A stretch of 45,898 nucleotides of DNA from Segatella copri (GCF_009494395.1 NZ_VZCB01000022.1:1-45898); one strand, 5' to 3'; shown: positions 33,067 to 41,220, counted from the stretch's first letter. Notes: a model not told the origin generated them from the sequence alone. Program-made: numbers and translations.

Positions 33067-34038
33067 TTACTTCTTCTCATGCATGCGATCCCATTTCAGA
33101 TAGATTCCGGCAAGGATGGTGCCCGAAATACTGTGCCAGGCACAGCTGATGGCGCAAGGCAATACGGCAAGAGGCTGGGCGGCAAAGAAATTGCCGGCAA
33201 GTACTGTAGCAAGACCGGCATTCTGCATTCCCACCTCAATACTGATGGTACGCTTCTTGGCGGTATTGAATCCGGCAAGTTTTCCGGCGAGCCAACCGAG
33301 ACAGTAACCCAGCGTGTTGTGGCAGAAAACCACTGCAAAAGTCCAGAGGAAAAGTGATAAGCCACGAGCCACCAAGTCATCGTGAACCGTAGAAATCACA
33401 CCTCCCACGATGATTGCCAGACACGTAACGCTGATGCCCGGCATCAGACTCTGAATGGTAGGGAAGCAATCCTTCTTGCCATAGATATAATTCAAGGCGC
33501 AGCCGATGGCCACAGGGATAATCGTAACTATCAGAATGTTGATGAACATTCCCACAGCATCTACATGGATAATCTCGCCAGCCGTAATCTTCATCAGCAG
33601 CGGAGTCATCACTGGTGCAAGAATTGTAGAGGCGCAGGTCATTCCCACAGAAAAAGCCACATCGCCATGGCAGAGATAACTCATGATGTTGCTCGAAACG
33701 CCGCCCGGACAGCAACCTACCAGCAGGATTCCGAGTGCCAGGGCTGGGTCAAGATGCCACACATGCACCAGGGTGTAAGCCACACCCGGCATGATGATGA
33801 ACTGGGCGCAGGCACCGATAAAGACATCCAGCGGGCGCTGAGCCAGAATCTTGAAGTCGTTGGTGGTCAAGGTCAGACCCATGGTGAGCATGATGATGCC
33901 GAGAATGACGGTTTGAGTAGTTCCGCGCACCCAGTCGAAGGTATGTGGGAAGAAGAATGTGAACACTGCAACACCTATCACGAAGATAGATGTGTAATTG
34001 GCCAGCAGCTTGCTGAGCCCTTGAAATAACTTAAGCAT
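33067..34038 (-). CDS. Bile acid:sodium symporter (BASS) family transporter
   Basis: The 323-residue product has about nine or ten membrane helices and the family segments GACAQFIIMPGVAY and GCCPGGVSSNIMSYLCHGDVAFSVG, where the broken helices of the core domain form the Na+ site. BASS members carry bile acids, pantoate, keto acids or other organic anions; the substrate here cannot be assigned. It is transcribed alone towards the REP cluster and has its own full promoter. The protein begins MLKLFQGLSKLLANY with no signal peptide, as usual. Confidence 0.9.
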   Translation of the reverse strand: MLKLFQGLSKLLANYTSIFVIGVAVFTFFFPHTFDWVRGTTQTVILGIIMLTMGLTLTTNDFKILAQRPLDVFIGACAQFIIMPGVAYTLVHVWHLDPALALGILLVGCCPGGVSSNIMSYLCHGDVAFSVGMTCASTILAPVMTPLLMKITAGEIIHVDAVGMFINILIVTIIPVAIGCALNYIYGKKDCFPTIQSLMPGISVTCLAIIVGGVISTVHDDLVARGLSLFLWTFAVVFCHNTLGYCLGWLAGKLAGFNTAKKRTISIEVGMQNAGLATVLAGNFFAAQPLAVLPCAISCAWHSISGTILAGIYLKWDRMHEKK

Positions 34039-34129
34039 AATTCTATTTCTTTTAAAATCCTGATATTTCTCTCTTATTATATAATCTCTCTTACTATCCT
34101 CCTTCTTTCCTCTCTTTCAATATTGGGTG

Positions 34130-34161
34130 CAAAAGTACGTCTTTTCTACTGAATAAACAAA
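34130..34161 (-). promoter_or_regulatory. Promoter of the BASS transporter gene
   Basis: On the - strand TTTG (34158-34161), 20 bases, then TACTTTTG (34130-34137), a full match to the Bacteroidota consensus. It is about 90 bases upstream of the start codon. The rest of this gap holds the ruvB upstream region. Confidence 0.8.
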
Positions 34162-34291
34162 TTATTTAATAATTAAATATCAAATTATAACATTTTTCTT
34201 GGTTTGAGCTTACAAATCTGCACGAATCATCTTGGATTGTGCAATATCTGAGGCAAAATAATTCGGCTTTTCTTCTTTAATTCCGCAACAA

Positions 34292-34299
34292 ATGTGTAA
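34292..34299 (+). promoter_or_regulatory. Candidate ruvB promoter -7 element
   Basis: TAACTTTG lies about 35 bases upstream of the ruvB ATG and matches TAnnTTTG; the -33 box is poor (CTTT). Positions are approximate by one or two bases. Confidence 0.5.
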
Positions 34300-34332
34300 C
34301 TTTGCACCCATATTATCGATAATAGTCATAGA

Positions 34333-35367
34333 ATGAACGAAGATTTTGATATAAGACAAGAGACGGTTTCGCCTGCTGAAAAGGAATTCGAGAAGGCGCT
34401 GCGCCCACTGAAGTTCTCCGACTTCAGCGGACAGAATGGCGTGGTGGATAATCTCGAAGTCTTTGTTGAGGCAGCCAAGTATCGTGGCGAACCGCTCGAC
34501 CATACCCTCTTGCACGGTCCTCCCGGATTGGGTAAGACTACGCTGAGCAACATCATCGCCAACGAACTGGGCGTAGGATTCAAGATTACATCAGGCCCTG
34601 TGCTCGATAAGCCGGGCGACCTGGCAGGTATCCTTACCTCCCTGGAGCCTAACGATGTGCTCTTCATCGATGAAATCCACCGCCTTTCGCCAGTGGTAGA
34701 GGAGTATCTCTATTCGGCGATGGAGGATTACCGCATCGACATCATGATAGACAAGGGTCCTTCGGCACGAAGCATTCAGATAGATCTGAATCCGTTTACC
34801 CTCGTTGGAGCCACTACCCGCAGCGGTCTTCTCACGGCTCCTCTCCGTGCCCGTTTCGGAATCAATCTGCATCTGGAATACTACGACCCTGAGACGCTTC
34901 AGAAGATTATCAAGCGAAGTGCCATGCTCCTGCAGGTGCCTATAGAAGATGAGGCGGCAGTGGAAATCTCCCGCCGTTCGCGTGGAACCCCTCGTATTGC
35001 CAACTCGCTGCTCAGAAGAGTCAGGGATTTCGCTCAGGTGAAGGGCAACGGAACCATCACCTTCGAGATTGCTCAGGTGGCTCTCAAGGCGCTGAATATC
35101 GACCAGTATGGCTTGGACGAGATTGACAACAAGATTCTCACCACCATCATCGACAAGTTCCGTGGAGGTCCGGTGGGCGTAAGCACCATCGCCACGGCTA
35201 TCGGTGAAGATGGCGGCACCGTAGAGGAGGTTTACGAGCCATTCCTCATCATGGAAGGCTTCATCAAGCGTACACCTCGAGGCAGAATGGCCACCAAGCT
35301 TGCCTATGAGCATCTGGGCAGGAATCCGTATGCAAGCAACATCATGCAGGGCGACCTGTTTGAATAA
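34333..35367 (+). CDS. ruvB: Holliday junction branch migration helicase RuvB
   Basis: The 344-residue product is the motor of the RuvABC complex that moves Holliday junctions in recombination and repair. It has Walker A GPPGLGKT at 62-69, Walker B FIDEIH at 111-116, sensor 1 [10 protein letters not shown] near 158-167, and Arg172 and Arg174 in LRARFG. A C-terminal winged helix includes the family end segment [10 protein letters not shown]. Length is normal. It heads a tight group with coaD (11-base gap) and ybeY (19-base gap). Confidence 0.97.
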   Translation: MNEDFDIRQETVSPAEKEFEKALRPLKFSDFSGQNGVVDNLEVFVEAAKYRGEPLDHTLLHGPPGLGKTTLSNIIANELGVGFKITSGPVLDKPGDLAGILTSLEPNDVLFIDEIHRLSPVVEEYLYSAMEDYRIDIMIDKGPSARSIQIDLNPFTLVGATTRSGLLTAPLRARFGINLHLEYYDPETLQKIIKRSAMLLQVPIEDEAAVEISRRSRGTPRIANSLLRRVRDFAQVKGNGTITFEIAQVALKALNIDQYGLDEIDNKILTTIIDKFRGGPVGVSTIATAIGEDGGTVEEVYEPFLIMEGFIKRTPRGRMATKLAYEHLGRNPYASNIMQGDLFE

Positions 35368-35378
35368 AGTTCAAAGTA

Positions 35379-35864
35379 ATGAAGATAGGAATATTTACGG
35401 GTACATTCGACCCATTTACGATAGGACATCAGAACATCGCCGAGCGTGCCTTGCCCATGTTCGACAAGCTCGTGATAGCAGTGGCGATGAGCAAGCTGAA
35501 ACATGCGCAGGAGGAAATCTCGAAGCGTGTGGAGGATATCAAGGCCGTTTTTCCGAAGGAATGTGCAGAGCTGGTAGATGCGAAGGATGCATCCAAGGGC
35601 TACCGCCTGGAGGTGGTTGCTTACGATGACCTCACCATCGACCTGGCGCATCGCCTGGGAGCTAAGTTCCTGGTTCGTGGCGTCCGCTCTGCCAAGGATT
35701 TCGAGTACGAGCGAGAGCAGGCTGACATCAACAAGCAGTTGGGCGGCGTAGAAACCATCCTGCTGTTTTCCGACCCAAGATACAGCAGCATCAGCTCAAC
35801 GCTGGTGAGGGAGCTGAGATTCTTTGGAAGAGAAGTAGATGAATTTTTACCAAAAATAAAATAA
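35379..35864 (+). CDS. coaD: Phosphopantetheine adenylyltransferase
   Basis: The 161-residue product performs the fourth step of coenzyme A synthesis, joining ATP and 4'-phosphopantetheine to dephospho-CoA. The nucleotidyltransferase motif TIGH is at 14-17 (in GTFDPFTIGH), the substrate segment LVRGVRSAKDFEYE lies near 98-111 and the ISSTLVRE motif at 138-145. The start follows ruvB after 11 bases; a GTTCAAA unit lies between the ruvB stop and this start. Size is as in the family. Confidence 0.95.
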   Translation: MKIGIFTGTFDPFTIGHQNIAERALPMFDKLVIAVAMSKLKHAQEEISKRVEDIKAVFPKECAELVDAKDASKGYRLEVVAYDDLTIDLAHRLGAKFLVRGVRSAKDFEYEREQADINKQLGGVETILLFSDPRYSSISSTLVRELRFFGREVDEFLPKIK

Positions 35865-35883
35865 AAATAGGAGGAAGAAGCGT

Positions 35884-36318
35884 ATGATAACATACAATGT
35901 AGATGGCGTGAAAATGCCAAAGATCAAGAAGCGCGACACCAGTGCCTGGATTCGCAAGGTAGCTGCCTCTCATGGCCGCAAGGTGGGAGAGATAGGCTAT
36001 ATGTTTGTAGATGACGAGAAGATTCTCGAAGTGAACAACGAGTATCTGGGTCATGATTACTATACCGATGTCATCACCTTCGATTATGATGAGGATGATG
36101 TGATTAACGGCGACATCGTGATTTCGCTCGATACCGTGCGCACCAATGCCGAGCAGTTTGGCAAGACCTACGATGATGAGCTTCACCGCGTCATCATCCA
36201 CGGCATCCTGCACCTCTGCGGCATCAATGATAAGGGGCCGGGAGAGCGTGAAATCATGGAGGAGAACGAGAACAAGGCACTCGCCCTGCTCGAAGGTGCT
36301 TCTATATTGAAGAAGTAA
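35884..36318 (+). CDS. ybeY: Endoribonuclease YbeY (rRNA maturation factor), variant metal site
   Basis: The 144-residue product has the YbeY fold (upstream segment YTDVITFDYD, then the zinc-site region HGILHLCGIND). YbeY takes part in 16S rRNA 3' maturation and ribosome quality control. The usual metal-binding pattern is three histidines spaced as in HGxLHLxGYDH; here His106 and His110 are present but the third position is Asp116. Asp can bind zinc, so the site may still work. An AGGAGG Shine-Dalgarno-like sequence lies about 12 bases before the ATG. It is the last gene of the ruvB-coaD-ybeY group. Confidence 0.9.
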   Translation: MITYNVDGVKMPKIKKRDTSAWIRKVAASHGRKVGEIGYMFVDDEKILEVNNEYLGHDYYTDVITFDYDEDDVINGDIVISLDTVRTNAEQFGKTYDDELHRVIIHGILHLCGINDKGPGEREIMEENENKALALLEGASILKK

Positions 36319-36383
36319 GAAGTTCTGATTATGGTAGGTTGTTTAAGGCAACAATAGATGATATTGTTAAATATTTTTAAGCA

Positions 36384-36767
36384 ATGGGGAATAAAGAGTG
36401 GATTGCTTTTGCAAATGAGAAAAAATGTAATCACGCAAAGAGCTTGATAAAGAGTGGATTTATTAGTTGGGTAAATACAGCTAATTTTGAAGTAGGAGAT
36501 ATAGTATATTTGTTTATGTCAAATACTAGAAACGTTAGATTTAAAACTCAAGTTGTTGCCGATAATTGTAAGCGTGAGGATTCTGAATATTGGCTTGAGC
36601 AAGCTCCTACGGATATTACTTTTAGATTAAAGTTGGTTGCAGAATATTCTGGAGACCAATTGAATGAAAGTGTATTGATTAAGCATGGTTTTAAAGGTGG
36701 TAGATCACTTCAAACTCCAAGCTATAAGAATGAAAATTTGATGGATTATATAAAGTCAATCTTTTAA
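36384..36767 (+). CDS. EVE/PUA-like domain protein, possible modified-nucleotide reader
   Basis: The 127-residue product resembles the EVE-like domains often found at the N-terminus of HNH or McrBC-type restriction proteins: a start like EWIAFANEKKCNH, then FISWVNTANFEVGDIVYLFMS, then RFKTQVVADNCKREDSEYWLE. EVE domains belong to the PUA-like superfamily that binds modified bases in DNA or RNA. Here the domain stands alone with no nuclease. The gene is clearly AT-richer than ybeY and dusB on either side, which suggests recent acquisition. It is followed by a strong bidirectional terminator. The family call is from recall of the motif pattern, with moderate certainty. Confidence 0.6.
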   Translation: MGNKEWIAFANEKKCNHAKSLIKSGFISWVNTANFEVGDIVYLFMSNTRNVRFKTQVVADNCKREDSEYWLEQAPTDITFRLKLVAEYSGDQLNESVLIKHGFKGGRSLQTPSYKNENLMDYIKSIF

Positions 36768-36772
36768 AAGTA

Positions 36773-36812
36773 AAAGGGAGAAACTAACAGGTGTCTGTTG
36801 GATTCTCCCTTT
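36773..36812. terminator. Bidirectional terminator between the EVE-like gene and dusB
   Basis: AAAGGGAGAA (from 36773) pairs with TTCTCCCTTT (36803-36812), with an inner stem AACAG/CTGTT. The gene on each strand ends within about 10 bases of it. Confidence 0.85.
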
Positions 36813-36821
36813 GTCATTATG

Positions 36822-37811
36822 TTAGCTTTCTAAACTTTTGATTCTCTCCCTACATTCTTTCAGAATCCCAGTTAGTTCTTCCACGGTCGTGGCTCTCAGC
36901 ATGGCGATTCTCGTCTGGCGGAAATCAGGAATGCCCTTGAAGATAGGGGAGGCGGCTAGGTGGCGACGGGTGTGGAGAATGCCTCTGTACTCATCGATGC
37001 GCTCTACGTTGATGCGGAGCTGCTCCTCCAGGAGGTCAATCTTCTCATCTACGGTTAATGGGGCAGCACCCGTATTATCCAGATAATCACGAATTTCCTT
37101 GAAAATCCATGGCCTTCCGAAGGTGGCTCTGCCAATCATCACCGCATCTACGCCGTAGCGATCAAAAGCAAGCTTGGCTTCTTCCGGGGTCGTAATGTCG
37201 CCGTTGCCGATGATAGGAATATGGATGCGGGGGTTGTTCTTCACCTCACCGATGAGGCTCCAGTCAGCTTCGCCCGTATACATCTGGCTTCGGGTTCTGC
37301 CGTGGATGGTGAGCGCCTGGATTCCGCAATCCTGTAGCTGCTCGGCAAGCTCGGTGATGATGAGGTTCTCGCAATCCCAACCCAGTCGGGTTTTCACGGT
37401 TACGGGCACATTCACCGCCTTCACCACTTCTCTTGTAATATCCAGCATCAGCGGAATATTGCGGAGCATTCCGGCTCCCGCACCCTTTCCGGCAACCTTC
37501 TTCACCGGGCAACCGAAGTTAATATCAATCACATCCGGCTTCGCCTGTTCCACGATCTTGGCAGCTTCCACCATATCCTCGGTGGTGCGACCGTAAATCT
37601 GAATGCCCACAGGGCGCTCCTCATCGCTTATCGTAAGCTTGCTGACAGTACTCTTGATGCTTCGCACCAAGGCTTCCGCCGATACGAACTCAGTATAAAC
37701 CATGGCAGCTCCGAATCGCTTGCAGAGCATGCGAAAGCCAATATCTGTTACGTCTTCCATCGGAGCGAGGAAGAGGGGCTGAGGCCCAAATTCTATATTA
37801 CCTATTTTCAT
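36822..37811 (-). CDS. dusB: tRNA dihydrouridine synthase, DusB-like
   Basis: The 329-residue product (from the Met at 37811) is an FMN enzyme that reduces specific uridines in tRNA D-loops. The N-terminal PLFLAPMEDVTDIGFR, the catalytic Cys101 in INFGCPVKKV, and the FMN/phosphate segments TIHGRTR and IPIIGNGDI are all family features. The frame is open further upstream to 37952, but a promoter-like TAACTTTG lies inside that extension and MKIGNIEFGPQPLFLAPM is the typical start, so 37811 is preferred. Inverted GAGTTAA arrays lie directly upstream. Confidence 0.93.
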   Translation of the reverse strand: MKIGNIEFGPQPLFLAPMEDVTDIGFRMLCKRFGAAMVYTEFVSAEALVRSIKSTVSKLTISDEERPVGIQIYGRTTEDMVEAAKIVEQAKPDVIDINFGCPVKKVAGKGAGAGMLRNIPLMLDITREVVKAVNVPVTVKTRLGWDCENLIITELAEQLQDCGIQALTIHGRTRSQMYTGEADWSLIGEVKNNPRIHIPIIGNGDITTPEEAKLAFDRYGVDAVMIGRATFGRPWIFKEIRDYLDNTGAAPLTVDEKIDLLEEQLRINVERIDEYRGILHTRRHLAASPIFKGIPDFRQTRIAMLRATTVEELTGILKECRERIKSLES

Positions 37812-37819
37812 CGTTTTAT

Positions 37820-38017
37820 GAGGAGTTAAAGGAGTTAAGGAGTTAAAGGAGTTAAGACAAATGCTTCGAAAATGATAATCCTTGATATTCCTTCTCCAAA
37901 ATTTCGGCTGCAAAGTTACACTTTTTTTATGAGAAATTGCCATGATATACAAAAAAACATGAGTATCTCATAACTGTTGTCTTAACTCCTTAACTCCCTT
38001 TAACTCCTTAACTCCTC
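37820..38017. repeat. Inverted pair of GAGTTAA-type arrays around the dusB promoter
   Basis: Left arm 37820-37860 and right arm 37977-38017 are inverted copies of 41 bases, each made of about four GGAGTTAA(A) units; the outer 10 and inner 11 or more bases are identical. The 116-base spacer contains the dusB -7 element. The arms fill the gap between dprA and dusB. Confidence 0.85.
37911..37918 (-). promoter_or_regulatory. dusB promoter -7 element
   Basis: On the - strand TAACTTTG matches TAnnTTTG, about 100 bases upstream of the chosen start. The -33 box is weak. It lies between the two inverted arrays. Confidence 0.55.
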
Positions 38018-38024
38018 CTTTGAT

Positions 38025-39155
38025 TCACTTCAAAAGATGATACATTCCTCCTGCCAGGGTGCGGATGATTCCCTTCATTTCCATCTGGAAGAGGAGGGAG
38101 GTGAGGCGGGAGATGTCGATATTCGACTTCACGCTGATGATGTTGATTTGCAGGTCGTTGGTCTTGGAGAGGATTTGGACGATGAGCTCCTCCTCGGGCG
38201 ATAGTTCCGGGAAGAGGCAGCGCTCGATGCCCTGCTGCTTGGCTCTCATCAGGGTTGCGTCATCCTGCCAGCGCATGTCCTTCACAAAGTCCTCGGCGCT
38301 GGTGATGAGGGTGGCGCCGTTGTCCCTTATCAGGTTGTTGCAGCCTTCGCTGTAGTGGTCGCCTATCCTCCCCGGGAAGGCGAAGACGTCACGGCCGTAG
38401 GATTGCGAAATGCCGCAGGTGATGAGACCGCCGCCATGAGAGGCGCTCTCTATCAGGATGCAGGCATCCGACATTCCCGCCACGATGCGGTTGCGGCGCA
38501 CGAAGTTAATCTTATCGGCGTTTGTCTGGGTAAGGAATTCGGTGAGCAATCCGCCTTGCTCTATCATTCTCGCTGCCGTATCCCTGTGTTGGCGGGGATA
38601 GAGGTCATCGAGGCCATGAGCCAGTACGCCCACGGTTTCGTAGCCGCAGGCGAGCGCCTGTCGGTGTGCCATGATGTCTACGCCATAGGCCAGGCCGCTC
38701 ACGATGAGCACACGAGGGGAGAGCTGCTTCAGGTCGGAGATAAAGCGGCGGATGAGGTCTTCGCCGTACGGGGTGCAGTGGCGGGTTCCGATGATGTTGA
38801 TGACCCGCTGCTGGTTGAGGTTGGCGTTGCCTTTATAGAAGAGCATCAGAGGGGCGTCGTCGCAATCCTTGAGTCGCTGGGGATATCGGTCGTCGTTCAT
38901 CGTTATCGGCTCTATGCCGTATCGGATGTCGTATTCCAGTTCTACTTCTGCGCGTTTGCGCGCCTCATCGCAGTTCTTGAGGGCGTTCACGAGCTTATCC
39001 GAGGCATCTGGGAGAAGGCTTCGGATGTCGTTTCTATGCTCCATGATGAGCGTGGCGGAGCCTGTTCTTCTGTATAGCTCCAGTATCCCTGCAAGGCTGA
39101 AGTAGTTGAGCCTTGTCAGGAGGATGGTGTTTAATATTTCCTGTTGGTCAGCCAT
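38025..39155 (-). CDS. dprA: DNA-processing protein DprA
   Basis: The 376-residue product loads RecA onto incoming single-stranded DNA during natural transformation and is widely conserved even in bacteria not known to be competent. The extended Rossmann fold carries NIIGTRHCTPYG near 115-126, IVSGLAYGVDIMAH near 151-164 and the GGGLIT and GRDVFAFPGRIGD segments. An N-terminal helical domain precedes it and a C-terminal winged-helix-like domain follows. The stop codon lies close to the inverted GAGTTAA array. Upstream lies a 222-base gap with REP-like palindromes. Confidence 0.94.
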   Translation of the reverse strand: MADQQEILNTILLTRLNYFSLAGILELYRRTGSATLIMEHRNDIRSLLPDASDKLVNALKNCDEARKRAEVELEYDIRYGIEPITMNDDRYPQRLKDCDDAPLMLFYKGNANLNQQRVINIIGTRHCTPYGEDLIRRFISDLKQLSPRVLIVSGLAYGVDIMAHRQALACGYETVGVLAHGLDDLYPRQHRDTAARMIEQGGLLTEFLTQTNADKINFVRRNRIVAGMSDACILIESASHGGGLITCGISQSYGRDVFAFPGRIGDHYSEGCNNLIRDNGATLITSAEDFVKDMRWQDDATLMRAKQQGIERCLFPELSPEEELIVQILSKTNDLQINIISVKSNIDISRLTSLLFQMEMKGIIRTLAGGMYHLLK

Positions 39156-39220
39156 AAGCTTTATCTTTTTATGGGGTTATAGATGGGAGGAAGGAGGGGG
39201 AAGCAGGAGGGAGCAGGAGG

Positions 39221-39360
39221 GACCGAGCGATGGAATCGCTCGGAACGGGAGCGCGAGGGGGCTACGCTTGCTCCTTTATTTCTGCACCACAGTTCCGAGC
39301 GATTCCATCGCTCGGTCCTTCCCTGGTCTTCCCTGGTCTTTCCTGGTCTTCCCCCGGTCC
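39221..39360. repeat. Inverted pair of 26-base palindromic units with decamer repeats
   Basis: Unit 1 (39221-39246) and unit 2 (39292-39317) are perfect inverted copies; each contains the palindrome CCGAGCGAT/ATCGCTCGG. Immediately after lie four copies of a TTCCCTGGTC decamer (39317-39360), and before it GCAGGAGGGA repeats (39203-39222). This fills the gap between dprA and the DUF2851 gene. Confidence 0.75.
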
Positions 39361-39377
39361 TTCTTTTTCTTTCCCCT

Positions 39378-40670
39378 TTACCTCTTCAGGTATTCGTAAC
39401 CGATGCGGCAGCGGAGGCATTCCTTCTTGTCGCAGTATTCCTTCTTCAGCTGGATGAGGGCCTGGCTGTCGCCGGCGTTTTCCACCACCAGGCCGCATTG
39501 CTGCCACATCCTTACTATGTGGTTGTTCTCGGCCTTCAGTTCCTCCAGGAAGTCGAAGGCGCGGTCGCAGAATTTCTCTTCTCCGCGGTGCCTGCCGTAG
39601 GCGAAGAGGATGGGGACTACCGTGTTGATGATGAGCAGATTGAGCGAGAAGGGGGAGATGTGCTTCTCGTTCTTTACACTCGTGCTGCCAAAGGTGTAAT
39701 GGGTTTCCCAATACTCCGTGACGCTGGTAGAAAGCACCTTCTTCGCCTCCTTCACCGTGGTGGCCTCCAGCAGCTGGCTGAGGCTGGCACGGCGGTTGTA
39801 ATAAAGATTGGCAAGCTGCGAGATGCGGATATGAGGGAAGTTCTGAGGGCGAAGTCTCAGGAATCGCCACAGCTTGTAATCCATCGGCTGCATCGAGAAC
39901 TTATGCGAGAGATAGAGATATTCATTCCTCAATCTTGCGAAATAGCCGTCGTTCAGGGCGTCTTTCTGATAGCGTTCGGGGATGGTGTTGAGCTCCAGCA
40001 GTCCCGCCTGACCCATGAAAATGGCTTCTATCTGGAAGAGGTCGTCCCGGTGATGGTCCACGGCTCTGAGCGGCAGGTTCAGAGCCCACTGTTCGAAGGC
40101 TTCGCCATTGATTCCGAAGCCGAAATTGCGCGCCAGGGTCACGAAATAGGCGTTCTCCCAATCACCGTTGCATTGTCGGACGCGCTCTTCTATCGCCTCT
40201 GTTTTCTGCGAGAGCCGTTCGGTTTGCAGGGCGCTCATCCACGAGTGGATGGTGAGCCTGGTGAGCGATGGAATGATTTGATAGCAAGGAGGATATTGGT
40301 CGATGGTTAAGAGTTCCTGATAGTGTTTCAGTACGTGTTCGGGGATGTTGAGCTGCATCTGCACAAGGGGTTCGCCCTTCGAGTTTTTGGCATCGAGGTC
40401 GATGATGCCGCAGACGTGCAGTATCACGTTGTCGTATCTCTCATCCTTGTCGTGGGCATGAAGATACCAGTCGCTCGCCTTGTCGTGAATCTCCACGTTG
40501 CCCACCCATAGGGTTCCGTTGATTTTCAGCTTGGCGTTGAAGAAGTCGGGCCCTGCATTGCGGTTGTGGAGTCCGGGGTCGATAACTTCCACCTGCCGCT
40601 GGTCGGTGGTGGTGAGAGGGGAGAGTGGGAAGAGTTTGTGCTTCCACACGTAGTGAAGTAGTTGCTCCAT
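39378..40670 (-). CDS. DUF2851 family protein, unknown function
   Basis: The 430-residue product (from the Met at 40670) belongs to the Bacteroidota DUF2851 family by overall look: start MEQLLHYVWKHKLFP, the segment GLHNRNAGPDFFNAKL, then GNVEIHDKASDWYLHAHD near 60-77. The spacing of conserved His, Asp and Glu in the N-terminal part resembles a nuclease-like metal site, but no function is established. The C-terminal part has four cysteines near the end (CLRCRIGYEYLKR and the upstream CDKKEC). The frame is open 16 codons further upstream, but those residues look unlike the family. Transcribed with dprA direction. Confidence 0.8.
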   Translation of the reverse strand: MEQLLHYVWKHKLFPLSPLTTTDQRQVEVIDPGLHNRNAGPDFFNAKLKINGTLWVGNVEIHDKASDWYLHAHDKDERYDNVILHVCGIIDLDAKNSKGEPLVQMQLNIPEHVLKHYQELLTIDQYPPCYQIIPSLTRLTIHSWMSALQTERLSQKTEAIEERVRQCNGDWENAYFVTLARNFGFGINGEAFEQWALNLPLRAVDHHRDDLFQIEAIFMGQAGLLELNTIPERYQKDALNDGYFARLRNEYLYLSHKFSMQPMDYKLWRFLRLRPQNFPHIRISQLANLYYNRRASLSQLLEATTVKEAKKVLSTSVTEYWETHYTFGSTSVKNEKHISPFSLNLLIINTVVPILFAYGRHRGEEKFCDRAFDFLEELKAENNHIVRMWQQCGLVVENAGDSQALIQLKKEYCDKKECLRCRIGYEYLKR

Positions 40671-40779
40671 ATTGTTTCGGCTTTTATGGTTTATAGGATT
40701 GCCTCTTTCGGAACGCAAGTTCTTTTGCTTGACCTTGATGGATGCAAGTTCTTCGCTCGTGTGCGGAAGGGGAGTATTG

Positions 40780-40813
40780 AAAAATCAGCTGTTAACTGTT
40801 AACCTGTTAACCC
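40780..40813. repeat. GTTAAC element, copy C
   Basis: AAAAATCAG then CTGTTAACTGTTAACC and TGTTAACCC on the + strand. It overlaps the stop codon (40807-40809) of the thioesterase gene, which is on the - strand. Copies A and C also share ATTGAAAAA just before the element. Confidence 0.8.
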
Positions 40814-41220
40814 TGAGGAGAGAAGTATTTCTCGAATGCCTTGTCGTAATCCTCGCTGTTGCCCAGCTTTCCGTTGATGAGGCAGACGAGTTCTACGGTT
40901 GCCTTGAGGCAGAGCTTCTCGTCGCTGGCACGGAAGATGTCCTGATGGAAGACATATCTTACGCCCTGCTTCTCCAGCCACAGACGCGAGAGGAATTCAT
41001 CATCGCATTGCAGCGGAACCTTGTACTGCAGGTTCATTCTCGCCACCACGGCATCCACGCCCTTGTTGTGCATTTCGGCAAAGCTGAGGCCGCATTCCTT
41101 CAGGAAGAGATGGCGGGTATGCTCCATGTAGTGCAGATAGTTGGCGTTGTTCACAATGCCCTCAATATCGCACTCGTAATCCCTCACTTCCATCTTTGTC
41201 TCGAATATGTATTTGCTCAT
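40807..41220 (-). CDS. Hotdog-fold acyl-CoA thioesterase (4HBT/YbgC-like)
   Basis: The 137-residue product (from Met at 41220; a second Met at 41223 is possible) has the hotdog thioesterase pattern: a first strand KMEVRDYECDIEGIVNNANYLHYMEHTR with the catalytic Asp18 position, the helix YLHYMEHTRHLFLKECG and the strand VARMNLQYKVPLQCDDE. These enzymes hydrolyse acyl-CoA or acyl-ACP thioesters in the cytoplasm; chain length is not evident. The stop codon is formed by a GTTAAC repeat element, so the last residues (FSPQG) are probably set by where the repeat was inserted. Confidence 0.88.
   Translation of the reverse strand: MSKYIFETKMEVRDYECDIEGIVNNANYLHYMEHTRHLFLKECGLSFAEMHNKGVDAVVARMNLQYKVPLQCDDEFLSRLWLEKQGVRYVFHQDIFRASDEKLCLKATVELVCLINGKLGNSEDYDKAFEKYFSPQG

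Noticed and set aside
37812..37952. N-terminal extension of the dusB reading frame
   Set aside because: It is encoded by the repeat array and a promoter-like element lies inside it.
39183..40310. 375-codon + strand frame opposite the DUF2851 gene
   Set aside because: It starts in repeat sequence and runs through the complement of a better-supported gene.
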